64,000 nt of DNA from Pogona vitticeps. Taxonomy: Eukaryota; Chordata; Lepidosauria; Squamata; Agamidae. Both the position numbers and the translations under genes were made by a program. Position 1 is the stretch's first letter; each line of letters opens with the position of its first letter. Of this stretch, positions 46,715 through 58,576 are shown one piece after another. Location: contig NC_135786.1 of assembly GCF_051106095.1 (NCBI RefSeq), positions 86,402,001 through 86,466,000 on the forward strand, written 5' to 3'. The notes beneath the pieces are model-generated. The model saw only the letters and a list, made by a program, of their open reading frames with translations, ran no database searches and was not told the origin of the DNA.

Positions 46715-47835
46715 TACACTAGAATGGCCCCACTGAATCAATGGAGATTCGGTGACCAAACTTCTCCATGCAGTGGTGCCTTGACTTACAAAATGAATTG
46801 GTTCAGGAAGATGGTCATAACTCAAAATGGTCGTAAGTCGAAGCACCATTTCCCATTGGAATGCATTGAAATGCAATTAATCCGTTCTGGCCAAAGGAAA
46901 AAATCACAAAAAACACAAAAAACCCACTGCAAGACCAGTCAGAAATGTGATTAATCCCTTCCAGCCAAAGGGGGTGAGGGGAGAAAAGCAATAAATCATG
47001 CAAGACCTGTTGCAAATGCAAACAAGACAAAGCAAAAAGTAATCAAGCAGATCGTGCAAGATCGGGAATGGGGGAAAAACTAAAAAGCAAACAAACTCCC
47101 CAAGACCTATCGTAAATGGGGGGGGGGAATCCAAAAAGCAAGGAAACCCCCCCAAGATCCATCGGAAAGGGGGAGAATCCAAAAAGCAAGGAAACCCCCA
47201 AGACCCATCAGAAATGGGGGGAATCCAAAAAGCAAGGAAACCCCCAAGACCATAGGAAATGGGGGAAAACAAAAAACAAACAATGCCCCCAAGACCCATC
47301 ACAGCACAGAAACATAACCCCCCAGCTCAAAACCACTCTGCAAAAATGCTCAGAACAGTTTTTAAAAAGCAGAAAACAGCACCTTACCTTAAAAGGCAGC
47401 CAGAAGCCTCCCTGCAAGCACACACACGCACATGGTCTAAGAAGGAGGCAGTCCCAAGCCAACGACGACAACGCACACTCTCTAACTGCTGGGGCAAAAG
47501 AGCTACAAAGAAGCAGCCTCGTTGCCACCTACAGTTAGAAATTTGAATTTCCCGCCTTTTTCCCCTGCCTTTTTCTGTTTGTAAGTGGAAGATCTGGTCA
47601 CAAGTAGAAGTAAAATTTGGCAGCTGGAGCTGGTCGTAACTCAAAATGGTCATAAGTAGGGGTGTTCATAAGTCAAGGCACCACATTGATTCCTATGGGC
47701 CTCTTCTAACTGCAACTTACATTAGCATAGTAAGTCACAGTTAAAGGAAGCCTATTTGAATCAATGAAACTTATGGAGGAATTGACTCATTAAATCTCCA
47801 CTGATTCAATGAGCCTGTTCAAGTGAATAGGATAT
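46715..47835. repeat. 'gaatcaatgggacttac' repeat (copy 2), split by a MITE
   Basis: 46720-46770 has 'aatggccccactgaatcaatgg', and after the 46771-47684 element the repeat resumes 'ttgattcctatgggcctc', 'tgaatcaatgaaacttatgg' and 'ctgattcaatgagcctg'. The same order of phrases appears, uninterrupted, at 61930-62090. The repeat is older than the element inside it. Confidence 0.5.
46771..47684. mobile_element. Long CAGTGGTGCC-family element, 'TAAGTCGAA' subfamily
   Basis: About 914 bp, from CAGTGGTGCCTTGACTTACA to 'aagtcaaggcaccac'. Subterminal words 'gtcgtaagtcgaagcacc' and 'gtcataagtaggggtg' match those at 9519 and 55660. The centre holds a minisatellite of about 35 bp built on 'aagacccatcggaaatggggg'. 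Its flanks are no longer a clean TA pair. The several 60-140 codon frames are minisatellite artefacts. Confidence 0.8.
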
Positions 47836-47840
47836 TGTAT

Positions 47841-48880
47841 ACTTCTGCTATCTGAGTAATTTAGATACATACTGATTTAGATAGTCTCAGGTGCCCATTG
47901 TTCACTATGAGCACTTTTGTTCATATCTATAAAAAGCATGTAGTTTATCTTAACCTCTCAAACTACTCTTTCTGTTTGTATACCCTACGCTCTGTTTGTA
48001 TACCCTATATATTTTGCTAAATTACATAAAATATTTTCTCTTTTTATTTTTTATTTAATTTTTTATAATTATTTTTTCTCAAACTTTATTTTAGACAATC
48101 TGTCACATTACAAACAGATAATACAATGAACTATCCATCTTTCTTACTAAATATATTAACATTCTAAACAACAGCGATTCACACCATTTAACAAATTCCA
48201 CTTAATTTCGAATCCCCATTCCATCCTAGAAAGTTACTGACCAACAATCTGAGCAATCTAGATTATTTCCTAAATCATGTAACTTCTTATTTAATTCATT
48301 GGTGTATTTTAATAAAGGTTTCCAATAAGATCAGAATATACAGAACAGAAATAAGTCACAGTCAATTTTTCAAAACGTGGAAACTTTTGACTGAAATTAA
48401 ATTGATTTATTTCTGGTAATTAAAACTGGTTTGCAGGAGCATGCTGTTCTTAAAGATTTTGATAATATTTTTTCACAAAAAAGTGATACACCACTAAACT
48501 GAGTGTCTCTGAGGCACCACCTGGTATCATAATAGTCACTAGAAACCACAGGGAAAACACCAAAGAGGTGACCCCAGCCAATTAACAATGGAAATGGGAA
48601 TTGTGGGGGAAAGCTTCCAGTGGGTTCAACAGGAAGGGAGCCAATGCTGGAGCCTCAGTCCCTGAACTGCTCTCCTGGATGATGCTTCTTGGAGGGGGGG
48701 GATGGCCAACAGGTAACATTTGCACCTCCACTAGCTCTCTGCCCCTGCTGCACCTGCCCTGCACATGCTCTGAACCCCCTAGTTTTCTGATGCTCCTTCA
48801 TCGGCCAAATGGAAGTAGGTGGGTATAATGCCAAATGAAGTGATACAACAATTTTAGGAAAGAACTAAACAAAAAAGAAT
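47841..48880. other. Unique AT-rich sequence, no gene
   Basis: 'tctgtttgtataccctac' is tandemly repeated near 47970-48008. The T-rich tract at 48040-48090 followed by AT-rich sequence could be the tail of a minus-strand L1, but nothing protein-like supports it. Confidence 0.4.
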
Positions 48881-48884
48881 TTCA

Positions 48885-50982
48885 TTTATGGCTTGACGCC
48901 GTGACCAGACAGCAGCAAGAGGATGGAGCTCCGTCCCCCGGGCTGAATTCTGACCTGTTTGGACCCCCTAGGGGTTGAAACCACCTCAAAGAGGTGGTGA
49001 AATGGGGGAGAAGCCTGTTGATCATGGGGGGGGTGGCAGTTACCCACCTTTGATCCAGGAAACTCCCCAATCAATCAGTGGGTGGAAACAAGCAGCTGGA
49101 TTAGCTTGCTTGCAAGTCATCGGCAGTCGGCAAATGAAGAAGTGATTAAATCAGTGTTGTTACCACTGGGTGAGATACAAAATCTAACTATACTGCTCTG
49201 TGCTTATCCCTGGATAGAATAATCCCTTTAACAGAAATAAGTGTCTCATAGCCCCAACAGCGGTGGATCTGGAGAAGGGGAAAGAGATGCAAAGAGATGC
49301 AAAGAAAATAAATTGGACATTAATTAACGCGTAATTATACTTCAAAGAAGGAAGTTTGCTATTACTTTGGCGTTAAACTTAAGAAATTTTCCTTTTAAAA
49401 GTATTTTAGCCAAACAACGCTGGGAGTAAAACTGTTATGACTATCTTACAGAGTTGGCAAAAATCCCAGAACATGATCTTGAACACTCAGACTTGGAACT
49501 CAGCTCTTATCTTAATGCTGTTTTTATCTTTATATTTTGTAAGCTGCCCAGTGAAGATTCCCGAATCTAGATGGACGGGGTAAAGATGGAACAAATAAAA
49601 TAAATAAATAAACTCTGTTTTGACTTTCTTTTTCCCCCCTGAGAACTGACTAAAACATAGACAATTAACTTTGGAAGTCTAATACAAACATTGAGTGAAT
49701 GGGGCTGTCAACTTACGTCAGAAACTGGATTAAAAATTAACCCTAAATATGATAAATTTACTAAAGTAGACTTATTGAAGCAATTATTTGTGATACTGGA
49801 CTGACTGTTCTAAGCTACTGGACATCTTTCACTTGAAATACAAGCACTGAGCATCTTGGGACATAATGCTACAACAAGGGAAATTTTGGGAGGAAACAAA
49901 ATCTACCCTTCAAGCAATCATAGAAAAGGTGAGATCCCATAACAAAGAGGTAAAATCATTCAAGGAGCAACTAAAGGAGGACTATATTCAACAGGAGACA
50001 GGGAATAATGAACATGGAAATGTGAGGGTGGTGGATGATGTATGCCAACCAAAGGAAGGGCTGGAGGAAATCAGAGGAGAACATTTAGTAGATTTAATTC
50101 TAACCCTACCAACAAGGATAATTAAAAATAGCCTGGAAGGTCTACTGGTGATAGATCAAGTGCATAAAGATCTATTGGAGATAGATCAAGTGTATAAAAC
50201 GTTTTCATATGATACAAGGGATAGCAGAATGTTTAGAGAGATAGAAACAAGAATTGCGAAAAGACAAATAAGAGAAGAAGTTACTTAGAAAGATGAAAAA
50301 GGGAAAAATATTAAGATGGCCCTCAACATTGAAAGCATATATATACCTAACTTCTGGAATTATAAAGGGGGCATATCTTATATATTAAAAACGGGAATTA
50401 AACTGAAATAAGGGATCACTAATCAGAGTAAAGGCATAATACAGTGGTTCTTAAGGTAAATTGAAGCTAGATATAAGGATGAGACAAAACAAATAGTACT
50501 TAATGAATATACATTAGATATGATATTGATATAGTCACAATATAAAATGTGGAGATAGAAATGGCTAAACAATCATATAAAGAAAATCTGTATAAAATGC
50601 TTTAGATAACATCTATTGTGTGTTAGGAACCTACTCAGTTATTATTGGTATAAAATATAAAGTTTGTAGGTTAAATCACCTCAAAATTATATAGATTTGG
50701 AACCGGAATTACTTTTATTAGGTATGATGTTAGAGGATTTTGAGAACATTGTAAACTATGAGAGCAATACTATGATAGTAGCCAATATTGTATACTAAAA
50801 TACACACATGAACAGTTTAAATGTTTTAAAAATGTATAGATTTTGAAGAGACAACTAAGAAGACACCAAGATGCAAAAAACAAATAATTATAAGCAACCC
50901 ACGTAACACAATGTTTAACAAGCACGAATGGAATGTAGATAGATTGAAAAACTAATACAATGTGTGTTTTAAAAAAAAAAGA
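48885..50982 (+). repeat. Possible L1-derived half-LINE (5' UTR, ORF1-like, 3' end)
   Basis: A GC-rich start (48885-49140), an AT-rich leader, one frame at 49866-50288 and an AT-rich 3' part ending in an A run at 50970-50982. The frame (140 codons) starts 'MLQQGKFWEETKSTLQAIIE', is rich in Lys, Glu and Gln and looks like a coiled coil, as L1 ORF1 N-termini do; it contains a 10-residue duplication (LLxIDQVxKx). No ORF2 follows. A CR1/SINE-like tail with 'gtaagctgcccagtgaag' and (AAATA)n lies inside at 49525-49612. L1 origin is inferred from structure, not from a clear motif. Confidence 0.4.
50142..50201. repeat. 30-bp imperfect tandem duplication
   Basis: Two copies of a 30-bp unit ('ctactggtgatagatcaagtg' and 'ctattggagatagatcaagtg' at their starts) keep the frame of the ORF1-like sequence open and give a 10-residue repeat. 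Confidence 0.8.
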
Positions 50983-50984
50983 AT

Positions 50985-53954
50985 TTTAAAGGAAAAACAG
51001 AGGTGCCCCTGCCACCCAAAATCCATACAAGTACAAATTAAAATGACAGCAATGTTCACATCCACAAAAACACCTTGAATTGAATCAATTTAGAAGCAAA
51101 GTATTTTTAAAAGCCCCTGCCAGCCAGTTGAAAAACATTCATTTGCAGCCCATATAAATAGATTTCATTTATTCAATTCAATATGCCAATGAATTTATGA
51201 ATTGATTTCAATAATACTTAAATCAATTTAACTGTGGTTCTTATTGCTAGTGTGGCTGCAGCCTAAGCAACAAGATTTCAGTCATTTTATACGTGATCAA
51301 GAAAAATCCTCTATGAGAATCCCTGTATTTATCTTATAATTGCTCCATCCCACCTAATCTAACAGCTCCCATCTTAATTTCTTAGTTTCTCGTGATGTCG
51401 TTCCTCCTCTCTCAGTTGCACATTATGTCCTTGGTATATATGACTTCCTGACACTCATTAAATGACCAACATTTAATAACAGTTTGTCATATATACATTT
51501 CTATTATAATATTCTGACCTACTAAGGGTTGACCTTAGATTGACATAACCTGCAGCTGACTTCAGATTGGTGAAAACAAGTTTCATAATGACTCTAGGAA
51601 CTGAGAATCAGAGAGTCTGCAAGGAGCCATTGCAAGTTTGCCTCAGGTGAACAGATGTTACACAGTTGGTCACCTGTGAACCAAAGGTTGTGTATGCTAG
51701 AAAGCTACTTTGTGTGAATTTGTGATATTGTGGGATACATAAATCTCAAAGCAGTGGCTAATGCCTTCGATCTTTTGAGATAAGTCCTCTGAAGGGAAAG
51801 AAATGTCTGTCTTTACCATCTTAAATCTCTGCCTGTCTATGTGTACCCACAGAAAGCCTTGGGGGCTATAAATCAGAAAGCTTAAGAACGCTTGACTACT
51901 GGAACAAACCAGCCAGATCCTTATACACTAAATATAGAAGCTGGGATGTGAAAAATCTTATTCTCATTCCATTTCTCAGTGTGTAACCTAATTTTTAACA
52001 GGTTTGGGGAAGCACTGCAGAGCCACCAAGGCCACAGAGAAGCTGTGCTATCCGTTTGCAAGAGTGATTTGTAACAGTGATTCTCTGTTGCAGTGATGAC
52101 TCTCTCATTTACCCTCTATTTTTAAATTGGAGATGTCCTCGAGGGCTGCGAAAGAGGCTGAGCTGGGACACCAAAGGCCCAACTGGTACAGGCAACGAGA
52201 AGAAGGAAGAAACAGGAACTCAGATTTCTTCATATAGTGTCCGTCCTCTTTCTAGAGGTGCAGATCTGACCCTGAGGGAGAGGCAAGCAGTGGTGATTGG
52301 GAAATGGAGGTGGTACTGAGGGAGGGATCCAGAGCTCTTATTACAAGGCCATACTGCTGATCTAAACAGATGGGGAGGTATATCTGGGAAAGTTTGTACT
52401 GTATAAGATTCAAGCCAATACGGTATTACAATTTCTCTATACATCGTCTAACCAATCAAGAAGTCCAGCTCCCATCAGTAACATTAACTCTCCATTTATA
52501 TATATTCATTTGCATGTTTTTATTTTATATTTCATACTTTCCTTGTTTAGCTTTTTTCCCCTTTATTCATTTACATGATTTAAAATTTGCCTTTGCAAAG
52601 ACCTTGTCCACCTCAAGGGATCTGCCTCTTTAAAAGCCTGGGCACCTGAAGATCCAGATCGCCTGGATATTGCCCCACCACTTGTGCTTAGCCCAGCTTA
52701 CTTGGACAGCAATCTTGTTAATTCAGCTCAACACTCAACTCTGCAGGTTACGAAAGAGTCAAGACTGGATTTAGGAGTGACTCTCTTCAACCCGCACATC
52801 CAATAAGCACACTGAATATGGGGAAGGTTTAATCTTATTTAAAGAATTGGGGGTGGGGGGACAGATGTAAGAAGAAAAAATACTTTGGGGGAAAAGTAGG
52901 AATTAGGCAAATAAATAAAATAGGTTTATAACAACTTGTGAGTAGGAAAAATAAGAAAGGCTAAGTAGCCTACTCCCATTTTTTCCAGGGGATCCGCTGT
53001 AGCAGTAGACAATTTCTGAACTTACACAGAGCATAATTCTAACTGAGTTAAGTACGTGCTACTATAGAATAAAGCCCATTTTAGGTGTACATTAGTCTTC
53101 TCATATATTTTAATCCCATAGAAACAGTGACGGCACTCATTAACCAATTCAAACTGAGACTCTGGTGACCTTACATGTCTCAGTGAGAAAACAGACACTA
53201 AGCTAATTAGTGTAATGATTTTCACTCTAAATATACCTTGTGTTTAGGAGTGTATCACCGAGCGTGGGAAGGGAGTGGGGTTTTGGGTCACATTTGTGTG
53301 GTAGACATGCACCATATCACAGCAGTATAAAAGGAAACCCTGGCTGTTTGCCTGTATTGATGAAAGCAATAACCCAGGAGAAGGAACCCCTATTCATAGA
53401 CTAAAATGCAACCCCAACCTTTGTGCAGGAATTTGAGGGTGGTTGTGATCCGAGAGGCAGCATGCACAGATGTGTGAACACCTCAATTGACAATTATGCT
53501 CCTTCTGTTCTGTCTGATTGATCTTGGCCAACACGGCAGGTGATAACACAGGTGCTTTTCTCAAGGGAAAAGCTTCTTCCAGCTGACACAACCCCCCACA
53601 CACACACACACACTTCCCATAAGTTAGGCCTGAAACCTGAGATGGAATTGGTTGGTTCTGCATTTCTTCACAGCCTTTCTAATTAACGTATGTTTCAAAA
53701 ATGTGTGTAGTGTAAGATAGCAACCATCAAACCATTAAAGATCATCAAAAATTCAAATCCCAAAACACAATTTAAAAAACCCACAAAACATAGTTATTAT
53801 GTCTTTAGGGGTCACCTATGAGGTCCTGGCTTGTAGAGGTCACTAGGTATATCTGTCAGTTGCTCTAATGAGTCCAGTCTCTTTAATATCCTCTAAAATA
53901 ATCCACTGCCACCACCTACTGGTCTGCAGGGAACACCTGGACTTTTCCTTTCAT
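50985..53954. other. Unique sequence, no gene
   Basis: About 3 kb without a recognisable coding frame. 51550-51985 has a TATA-like 'gggggctataaatcag' and could be an old LTR, but no paired copy or TG...CA ends were found. A (CA)n run lies at 53591-53612. Frames of 60-89 codons are chance. Confidence 0.4.
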
Positions 53955-54055
53955 ATACTTACAGCACAAACTTATCTGTGCCCACTCAGAAGTAGGCCCC
54001 TTAAGTTCAATGAGGTTTCTTCCAAGGTTAGTGGATAGAGGATGACAGCCTGAAC
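53955..54055. repeat. Dispersed repeat with 'cactcagaagtaggcccc' core
   Basis: Contains 'cactcagaagtaggcccctt', 'gttcaatgaggtttcttcc' and 'aggatgacagcctgaactg', resembling a common sauropsid short repeat (core 'gaagtaagtcccattga'). A weaker relative is at 57220-57300 ('gggtcctacttcattcagtggg'). Confidence 0.5.
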
Positions 54056-54110
54056 TGTGTATATGAAGCAGAGATGGAGAAAGGAGGGGTTTTCAATGAC
54101 AGAATATTCC

Positions 54111-54451
54111 TTTATAAGATGTTGCCATTGTCATCTTATAGTTTCTAGACCACAGCCCTTGCCATTTTTCTAAGTCAATATTGTACCCAAAATTTTTTGC
54201 CCATTGAACCATCATTTCTTTGACCTGTTCATCCTCCATTTTCCAATTTAGAACGTATTTATATACTTTCCTAATTAGTTTATCATCTGATGTTAACATT
54301 ATGTGGTCAAAAGTTGGTCAAAAGTTGTCTGTTCTTTATAAAAAAAATTAGGTCCCGTTCATATCTTGATTGTATTTGTATTATAGACCACCACGATGCA
54401 TCTAACCCCTGGTCTATAAGATCTTGTTTTGGCTTTAATCTCCTATCTTTG
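54111..54451 (-). repeat. L1 ORF2 fragment with 16-bp flanking direct repeats
   Basis: The minus strand encodes 'YKYVLNWKMEDEQVKEMMVQ' and 'WAKNFGYNIDLEKWQGLWSR', matching the L1 ORF2 region with the LLEW...VKxxMxxWAxNxG...IxLExWxxxW pattern C-terminal to the RT domain. The upstream part ('LIDQGLDASWWSIIQIQSRY') is in another frame, shifted near an 11-bp tandem duplication ('gtcaaaagttg', 54307-54328). It is bounded by a perfect aatgacagaatattcc on both sides (54095-54110, 54452-54467). There is no L1 3' end or A tail. Confidence 0.8.
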
Positions 54452-54467
54452 AATGACAGAATATTCC

Positions 54468-55026
54468 AATCAGCATAGCAGTGACTCTAGTCCAGTACAC
54501 TAAGATATTTCCCCACTTCTGATATCATACCACACATAGGAAGTGCTATGACAGAATTCTTCATGTGAGTCTCACTCACACCTATGGAACATCTTGAAAT
54601 GTTACCTAGATGCTCTTGGCCCAATACAAACATATGGATGGATGTGGAAAGGTCTACTTAACAACAAACAAAGAGTCTTGCTTTTCTTGGTGAACTTTTT
54701 AAAATACATCTTAGTTATTAGTAAGTCCAAGCAACCTGACTGATTTATGTCACTGTGAAATACTTGTTATTAAGCAAAGTTAGAACAAAGATTGAGCTTC
54801 TTTACTCTTCTTATTGTTTTTCTTTTCTTTAATATTTATGGACCTTTATTATTCATTTGTCTTATATTTTATACTTAAAAAAAAGAAGGGGAGGATAGCA
54901 ATGACCCAGCCAAGAATACATGCTGTTAAAAAATTAAATATAAGTGCATCAATTTATTTGGTTTGATTTAATTCTTGGCTTGCCTTTTCCCAGAAACTGT
55001 AACTCGAGGCAGTTCATTTAAAAAAG
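54468..55026. other. Unique sequence, no gene
   Basis: AT-rich, with a TTTATT-rich stretch at 54800-54875. Nothing recognised. Confidence 0.4.
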
Positions 55027-55028
55027 TA

Positions 55029-55498
55029 CCGTATTTGCCGGTGTACAAGATGACTTTTTGGCCCTGTAAAACATGCCTCCAAGTGGGGTGGTCGTCTTGT
55101 ACGCCGGGTGCATGTCCAGCAAACACTCCCTCTCTCCCAGCGAAGTCACTTACCTGGTAGTAAGACCGAGTAGAGCCCTGCTCCTAGCCTGGGAATAGCC
55201 TGACTCTAGTGCCGAACAGTTGACTGTCGGAACAGCAGAGAGGCGGCAGCCATTTTGAGATGCGACCACATGGCTGCTGCCTCTCTGCTGTTCCTTCTTC
55301 CAACAAACCCTGGCTCTCTCTGAAAAGGAACCAAAAGGAGCAAAAGGAACTCTCCCCATGATGCAGCCAAAGCAGAATCACGCATGCGGAAGAGGGGGTA
55401 GTCTTATACAGCAAGTATATAACAAACTCTACATTCTGAGTGGGAATGTTGAGGGGTGGTCTTATACGCCCAGTCACCTCATACACCGGCAAATACGG
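55029..55498. mobile_element. TA-flanked element with CCGTATTTGCCGGTGTA ends
   Basis: 470 bp. Left CCGTATTTGCCGGTGTACAA and right 'catacaccggcaaatacgg' are inverted ends, flanked by TA (55027-55028, 55499-55500), which fits the Tc1/mariner superfamily. Internal words 'gtcttgtacgcc', 'gtcttatacagc' and 'gtcttatacgccc' repeat the subterminal sequence. A second palindrome ('gcagagaggcggcagccat' with 'tggctgctgcctctctgc') lies at 55237-55290. It is a separate family from the CAGTGGTGCC elements but built on the same plan. No transposase. Confidence 0.8.
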
Positions 55499-55659
55499 TA
55501 ACTTAAAAAGATATCAAACATATTTTACTTATAGTATTAAAACATACCCAAAAATTTATATTAAGACACGAATGAATTTAAAAGAATTATTTTTAAAAAA
55601 AAGAATTTAGGGAACATAAAATCAGGCTGAACAAGCAATTATCTGATTAATAATAATTA

Positions 55660-56416
55660 CAGTGGTGCCTTGACTTACGAACTTAATTGGTTCCGGAACT
55701 CTGGTCGTAACTCAAAATGGTCATAAGTCGAAGCACCATTTTCCATAGGAATGCATTGAAATGCAATTAATCCGTTCAGGCCTAAGAAAAAAATCACCAA
55801 AAAAACACACAACACCGCAAGACCCATCGGAAATGCAATTAATCCATTCCAGCCAAAGTGGGGGAAGCAAACAAACTGTGCAAGACCCATCGGAAATACA
55901 AAAAAGCAAAGCAGAAAGTAAACAAACAGTGCAAGACCCTTCGGAAATGCAAAAAAGCAAAGCAGAAAGCAAACAAACCCCACAAGACCCATTGGAAATG
56001 GGGGTGACCAAAAAGCAAACAAACCCCACAAGACCCATTGGAAAAGGGAAAAAACACTTAAAAACCCATTCAAGACCCATCACAGCATAGAAACATAATC
56101 CCACCACCCAGCCCAAAACCATGCTTCGAAACCCACCCAGAATTGTTTTTAAAAAGCAGAAAGCATTACCTTACCTTACCAGGCAGTCCCAAGCCTCCTC
56201 CAATTGCACTCTAACTGCTGGTGCGAAAGTGCTACAAAGAAGCAGCCTCTTCACCTACCAACAGTTAGCAATTTGAATTCCCTGCCTTTTTTCCCTGCCT
56301 TTTTCTGTTCGTAACTGGAAGCTCTGGCCACAAGTCGAAGCAACATTTTGCGGTTGGAGCTGGTCATAACTTGAAATGGTTGTATGTTGGGATGTTCATA
56401 AGTCAAGGCACCACTG
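55660..56416. mobile_element. Long CAGTGGTGCC-family element, 'TAAGTCGAA' subfamily
   Basis: 757 bp flanked by TA (55658-55659, 56417-56418), ends CAGTGGTGCCTTGACTTACG and 'cataagtcaaggcaccactg'. Subterminal 'gtcgtaactcaaaatggtc' and 'cataagtcgaagcacc' are inverted at the right ('ggtcataacttgaaatgg'). The centre has the 'caagacccatcggaaatg' minisatellite with a longer unit than the copy at 46771. Overlapping frames on both strands are artefacts of it. Confidence 0.9.
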
Positions 56417-56418
56417 TA

Positions 56419-57584
56419 TACCTAAAACCAGGAGACGATCGCTACTGGGTCAAACAAATATCATATCTTCTCCAAAACTCTGTTCATAAAGTGGCCAGCT
56501 AATTGCCTACAGGAAGCCCACCAGGTATGAGCAGAACTACAGCCTCTATCTTACTTTCCCCAACAATGAAGGACAGCTTGCAACTGGAGGAGATGCAATC
56601 CAATTTGGGGTGTGTGTGTAGGTCCTCCCCCATGCTCAGATCATGAGCCACCCCTACCAGCAACTATCACACAGAGCCATTTTGCCATTGATGGGGTGGT
56701 GTGCTTAATAATGGGTGGAAAAGCCTAACCTATTGGCTGGAATTCAACTGCTGATGTACACTTGCACGGTGGTGTAATGTAACAGTGGCAAATTGCCACT
56801 AATTAACAAGTTGCAGGAATGTAAATAGTGCTTTGATAAATAGTGGCAACTACTTCCATGACTTAACATCATGACATTTATACAAGCCTAACTTGCCAAT
56901 TGGAGTTCAGCCAACATCACTCCTCTCCTCTCCATGTCTACTGACCAACTAAGATAGTCAGTTCCCTCTCTTAACTTTAACTCTCTTGGTCTTCTCACCA
57001 GCTACCTCTGATCTTAGCAAATAAATGGCTATACCCATCATTCCATTTTCACCTGTGCTGTCAATCATTCCTCCACTCATCCTTCTGCTACACTAGTAAA
57101 AGGAACTCCAGGGGAGATAAAAGCATTAGCTTTGAAAACAATAGAAAAATGAGGTTTGAATCTACAGTACCTCTAGAAAAAGGACTCTAAAAGTGTTAGT
57201 GGACACAGAATTGTGGTCAGGGAATGGGTCCTACTTCATTCAGTGGGGCTTAGATCAGCATAAATATGTATAGGCTTGTCCTATAATCTTGAGTCCATAT
57301 AGGGAGTTTTCTAAAGGTAAAACCTGGGTAGCTGTTTTCAAAGGAATGGTCACAATTGTGAGAGAATTCTCAAATACAAATTGTCACAGTTCTATTAAAA
57401 ATGAATAGTAAAACACTGAAACTTGAAAGCTATGCAAAAAGGAAAAGGCAAAAAAAAAAAATCCAGACTAAGGGCAAGGATTTCAATGAGCTTGTCAGAT
57501 TTCAGCACCTTTTTATGGTTCAAAAGCGATTAAGCTCTCTTTCCGCATTCTGTCTTCTTTATCTCACATTCACCTTAATTACAG
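56419..57584. other. Mostly unique sequence, no gene
   Basis: At 56788-56812 'ggcaaattgccactaattaac' is the shared motif also seen near 7680, 13680 and 30705. 57220-57300 has a weak relative of the repeat at 53955. No coding signal. Confidence 0.4.
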
Positions 57585-58306
57585 GGTGAGAAGAAATTGG
57601 GGGAACATGGAATCCATTTTGAAAGTTCAGACCTTTATTTATTATTTATTTATTGTAAGTGCCTGGGAAAAGGCTGGCTAGGAATATGGAGGGCAGTGTC
57701 TGCCCAGTAATGAGAAGGGAAGTAATGAGATGTCTGTCCAGTAATGAGAAGCACCTGCTGCTTATCTCTTGTGAGAGTGACCTTCAAAGCCATGCCAGCT
57801 TATTCCCTGGAGCTTCACTAGTTGGGAGAAGATTTCAGCTTTGTGATATGAGGGGGCAGAAAGTGTTCTTGTCTCCATAAACATTTGAGGGAACATGAAG
57901 TCTGATTGACAGACCATCTTTAAGAGTCTTGAATGGAATGTTAAATGTATAAAAAGGGGTTCATGTTACTTTATTTGGCTTAACTAACCTCCCAAGAGAT
58001 GCTATGCTCAGCTGCTGTCCTACTATGCTGTGCTTGGAAGAACATCTTCTATGTATGCTTCAAAACTCTGCTAATTTTATGTTAATGTGTGAGTATTAGG
58101 AAGCTTAGCTAAGTTTTGTTATTTTTCTGATGTGTTCTCTGGATTTCTTAGCTATCTCAAGTCCTTTTTTTTGGAATTTTTTTGGAAATGTTTCCTATTT
58201 TCCTTTTCTCTGTCTTTAACAAAATATAAAAATCTCTCAAACCATCTGGGTTTTTGACTCAGAGGGTTTGTGGTACTAAAACCAGGTCTTGCCTCAAACA
58301 GCTACC
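57585..58306 (+). mobile_element. Possible solo LTR of a retrovirus-like element
   Basis: A 720-bp block starting 'tgagaagaaattggggg' and ending 'cagctacctgaca', followed by 'ttttggtggg', which is reminiscent of a primer-binding region. It contains a TATA-like 'tgtataaaaaggggttc' about 350 bp before the end, and a T-rich stretch. No second copy or internal genes are in the window. The call rests only on this layout. Confidence 0.3.
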
Positions 58307-58433
58307 TGACATTTTGGTGGGTTTGTGTGTGTGGTGGCAACTCTACCTTGCAAGGTACATAGTAGTTCCATGTGCCTAGTGTTGGGGATTTTTGGACTCC
58401 CTGGAAGCACTGCTAAATCTGGATAGACTAGAG

Positions 58434-58568
58434 TAGTGGTTCCCAACCTTGGTTACCCATATGTTCTTGAATTACAACTCCCAGAAATCCTGGCCAGCTC
58501 AAGTAGCAGTGAGGGCTTCTGGGGTTTTAGTCCAAGAACACCTGAGGACCTAAGGTTGGAGACCACTA
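58434..58568. mobile_element. Palindromic hAT MITE, CAGTGGTTCCCAACC family (copy 4)
   Basis: 135 bp, left 'tagtggttcccaaccttgg' and right 'ctaaggttggagaccacta', arms continuing through 'tgttcttgaattacaactcc' and 'agtccaagaacacc'. Flanks gactagag / aactagaa match at 6 of 8 positions. Most similar in length to the copy at 16707. Confidence 0.75.
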
Positions 58569-58576
58569 AACTAGAA

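Noticed and set aside
51550-51985. An LTR-like block with a TATA-like site
   Set aside because: No paired copy, no TG...CA ends, no flanking duplication and no primer-binding sequence could be found.
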